From: an uncultured Actinomycetes bacterium
GTDB lineage: Bacteria > Actinomycetota > Thermoleophilia > Solirubrobacterales > Solirubrobacteraceae
Direction: 5' to 3'
Length of the DNA stretch: 11,027 nucleotides
Assembly (NCBI GenBank): GCA_937888775.1
Contig: CALAQT010000007.1
Span: forward strand, 1-11,027
Shown here: positions 8,345 to 11,027 of the stretch, piece by piece
Layout of the letters: each line of letters begins with the position of its first letter
How positions within the stretch are numbered: position 1 is the stretch's first letter
Translations under genes and position numbers: made by a program
The notes under the pieces: generated by a model
Told to the model about the DNA's origin: nothing
The model's input: only the letters and a program-made list of their open reading frames with translations
The model's database searches: none

Positions 8345-9455
8345 AGAGATTGAGGTCCATCCTGGCGCTCGGCGCCTTTTTTGTGCTCGCTGTCGTGCTC
8401 TCCGCGTGCGGCAGTGGCGTGCCCGGCAACTCGGTCGCGGTGGTCGCCGGCAACCCGATCAGCGCCCCGGCCTTCAACCACTGGATGTACGTGGCCGCCA
8501 AGGGCCAGTCCTCGTCGAGCCCCGGCCAGCCGGTGATCGTCCCCAACGATCCCCCCAGCTTCGCCAGTTGCATCGCCCAGGCCCGCAAGGAGATTCCGAG
8601 CCTGGCCAAGACCTCGGCCAAGACGCTCAAGATCGACTGCCAGACCCTCTTCACGTCGCTTTCCAGCCAGGTGATGGACTTCCTGATCAAGGCCTACTGG
8701 TACCAGGCCGACGCCCACAAGCTGGGGATCAATCTCACCGACGCTCAGGTCCAGAAGGCGTTCGTCTCGGCCAAGAAGCAGCAGTTCTCCACCGCCGCCC
8801 AGTTCGACGCCTTCCTGAAGTCGACCGGGCAGACCATGCAGGACATCATTTTCCGGGTGCGGGTCAATCAGGTCTACGAGAAGATGATCGCCAAGTACAC
8901 GACGCCCGTCACCAGCGCTCAGATCGCGGCCTACTATGCCAGCCACCAGTCGCAATACGGTACGCCTGAAAGCCGCGATCTGCGGATCGTGCTGGCCAAG
9001 ACCCAGGCTCAGGCCCAGGCGGCCAAGCGCGCGCTGCAGACCGGCTCCAGCTGGAACGTCGTGGCCAAGAAGTACTCCACCGATCCGACGACCAAGAACA
9101 TCGGCGGCGTGCTGACCAATGTGACCAAGGGCCAGCAGGACGCGGCACTCAGCCAGGCCGCGTTCTCCGCCACGGCCAACAAGCTGCTCGGTCCCGTAAA
9201 GGGCCAGTTCGGCTACTACGTGCTGGAGGTCACCAAGATCAACCCGGCGACGCTCAAGACGCTGGCGCAGTCCACCGCGACCATCAAGCAGACGCTGACT
9301 CAAGCACGGCAGGCCGCGGCCCAGAAGGCGGTCGACGCCCACGCCAAGGGGAACTGGTTCAAGCAGACCACGTGTCGTTCGCTGTACGCGATGGCCGACT
9401 GCAGCGGCTACAAGGCACCCACTAGCTCGACCAGCTCCGCCACGCCGACCCCCTA

Positions 9456-9456
<1 letters not shown>
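8341..9456 (+). CDS. SurA/PrsA-like parvulin-domain lipoprotein
   Basis: This is a 371-residue exported lipoprotein, expected to act as a folding factor outside the membrane. The signal is basic (MKRLR), then hydrophobic, with lipobox LSAC and lipidated Cys 23. Residues about 30-200 are a helical chaperone region (SQVMDFLIKAYWYQADAHKL, FIFRVRVNQVY-like segment) as in SurA_N/PrsA. Residues about 210-306 align with PpiC parvulin: QAAKRALQTGSSWNVVAKKY, STDPTTKNIGGVL, then AFSATANKLLGPVKGQFGYY. The two conserved histidines are missing: the HILV position reads RIVLA and the GYHII position reads GYYVL. Isomerase activity is therefore doubtful and a chaperone role more likely. Two cysteine pairs occur (Cys in FASC and KIDC; TTC and ADC near the end). 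The tail is Ser/Thr/Pro-rich. ATG overlaps the mfd stop (ATGA), and mazG starts on the last base of its stop. Confidence 0.9.

Positions 9457-11027
<1,571 letters not shown>

Overview
The window is chromosomal DNA from a high-GC actinobacterium. The best guess is the class Thermoleophilia (Solirubrobacterales-like). This rests on the strongly GC-biased third codon positions, a CTC-type bL25 gene, a DUF4235 membrane protein, a lipoprotein of the SurA/PrsA parvulin type placed between mfd and mazG, and an eno gene directly after mazG. The taxonomic call is an inference and cannot be proven from the window.

Layout. Positions 1-3464 hold an assortment of small genes: a lone Flp/Fap type IVb pilin (163-330), a small unrecognised helical protein (438-800) overlapping a hotdog-fold 4HBT-type acyl-CoA thioesterase (793-1251), a DUF4235 membrane protein on the minus strand (1378-1683), an unrecognised 235-residue protein (1837-2544), a membrane-anchored Cys-containing protein (2640-3095) and a convergent small membrane protein on the minus strand (3123-3464). 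Intergenic DNA here carries short palindromes and tandem repeats, including a perfect 20-bp palindrome exactly between the convergent genes.

From 3537 to the right edge every gene reads on the plus strand in a compact housekeeping run: rplY/ctc (bL25), pth (peptidyl-tRNA hydrolase), mfd (transcription-repair coupling factor), a parvulin-like lipoprotein, mazG (nucleotide pyrophosphohydrolase) and a 3'-truncated eno (enolase). The last four are joined by overlaps of 4, 1 and 4 bp, which implies translational coupling. The order rplY-pth-mfd-mazG is an old arrangement also found, with insertions, in Bacillus (ctc-spoVC-mfd-yabN), and mfd-mazG-eno is recognisable in Mycobacterium. The run combines translation quality control, transcription-coupled repair, nucleotide-pool sanitation and glycolysis, and reads as a conserved growth cluster, not a dedicated pathway.

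No mobile element, CRISPR array, tRNA or rRNA was seen, and no convincing new multi-gene system. The observations most worth following are a recurrent TANNNT element 6-15 nt before seven start codons (suggesting very short or absent leaders), a parvulin domain lacking both conserved histidines, and several small unrecognised proteins.
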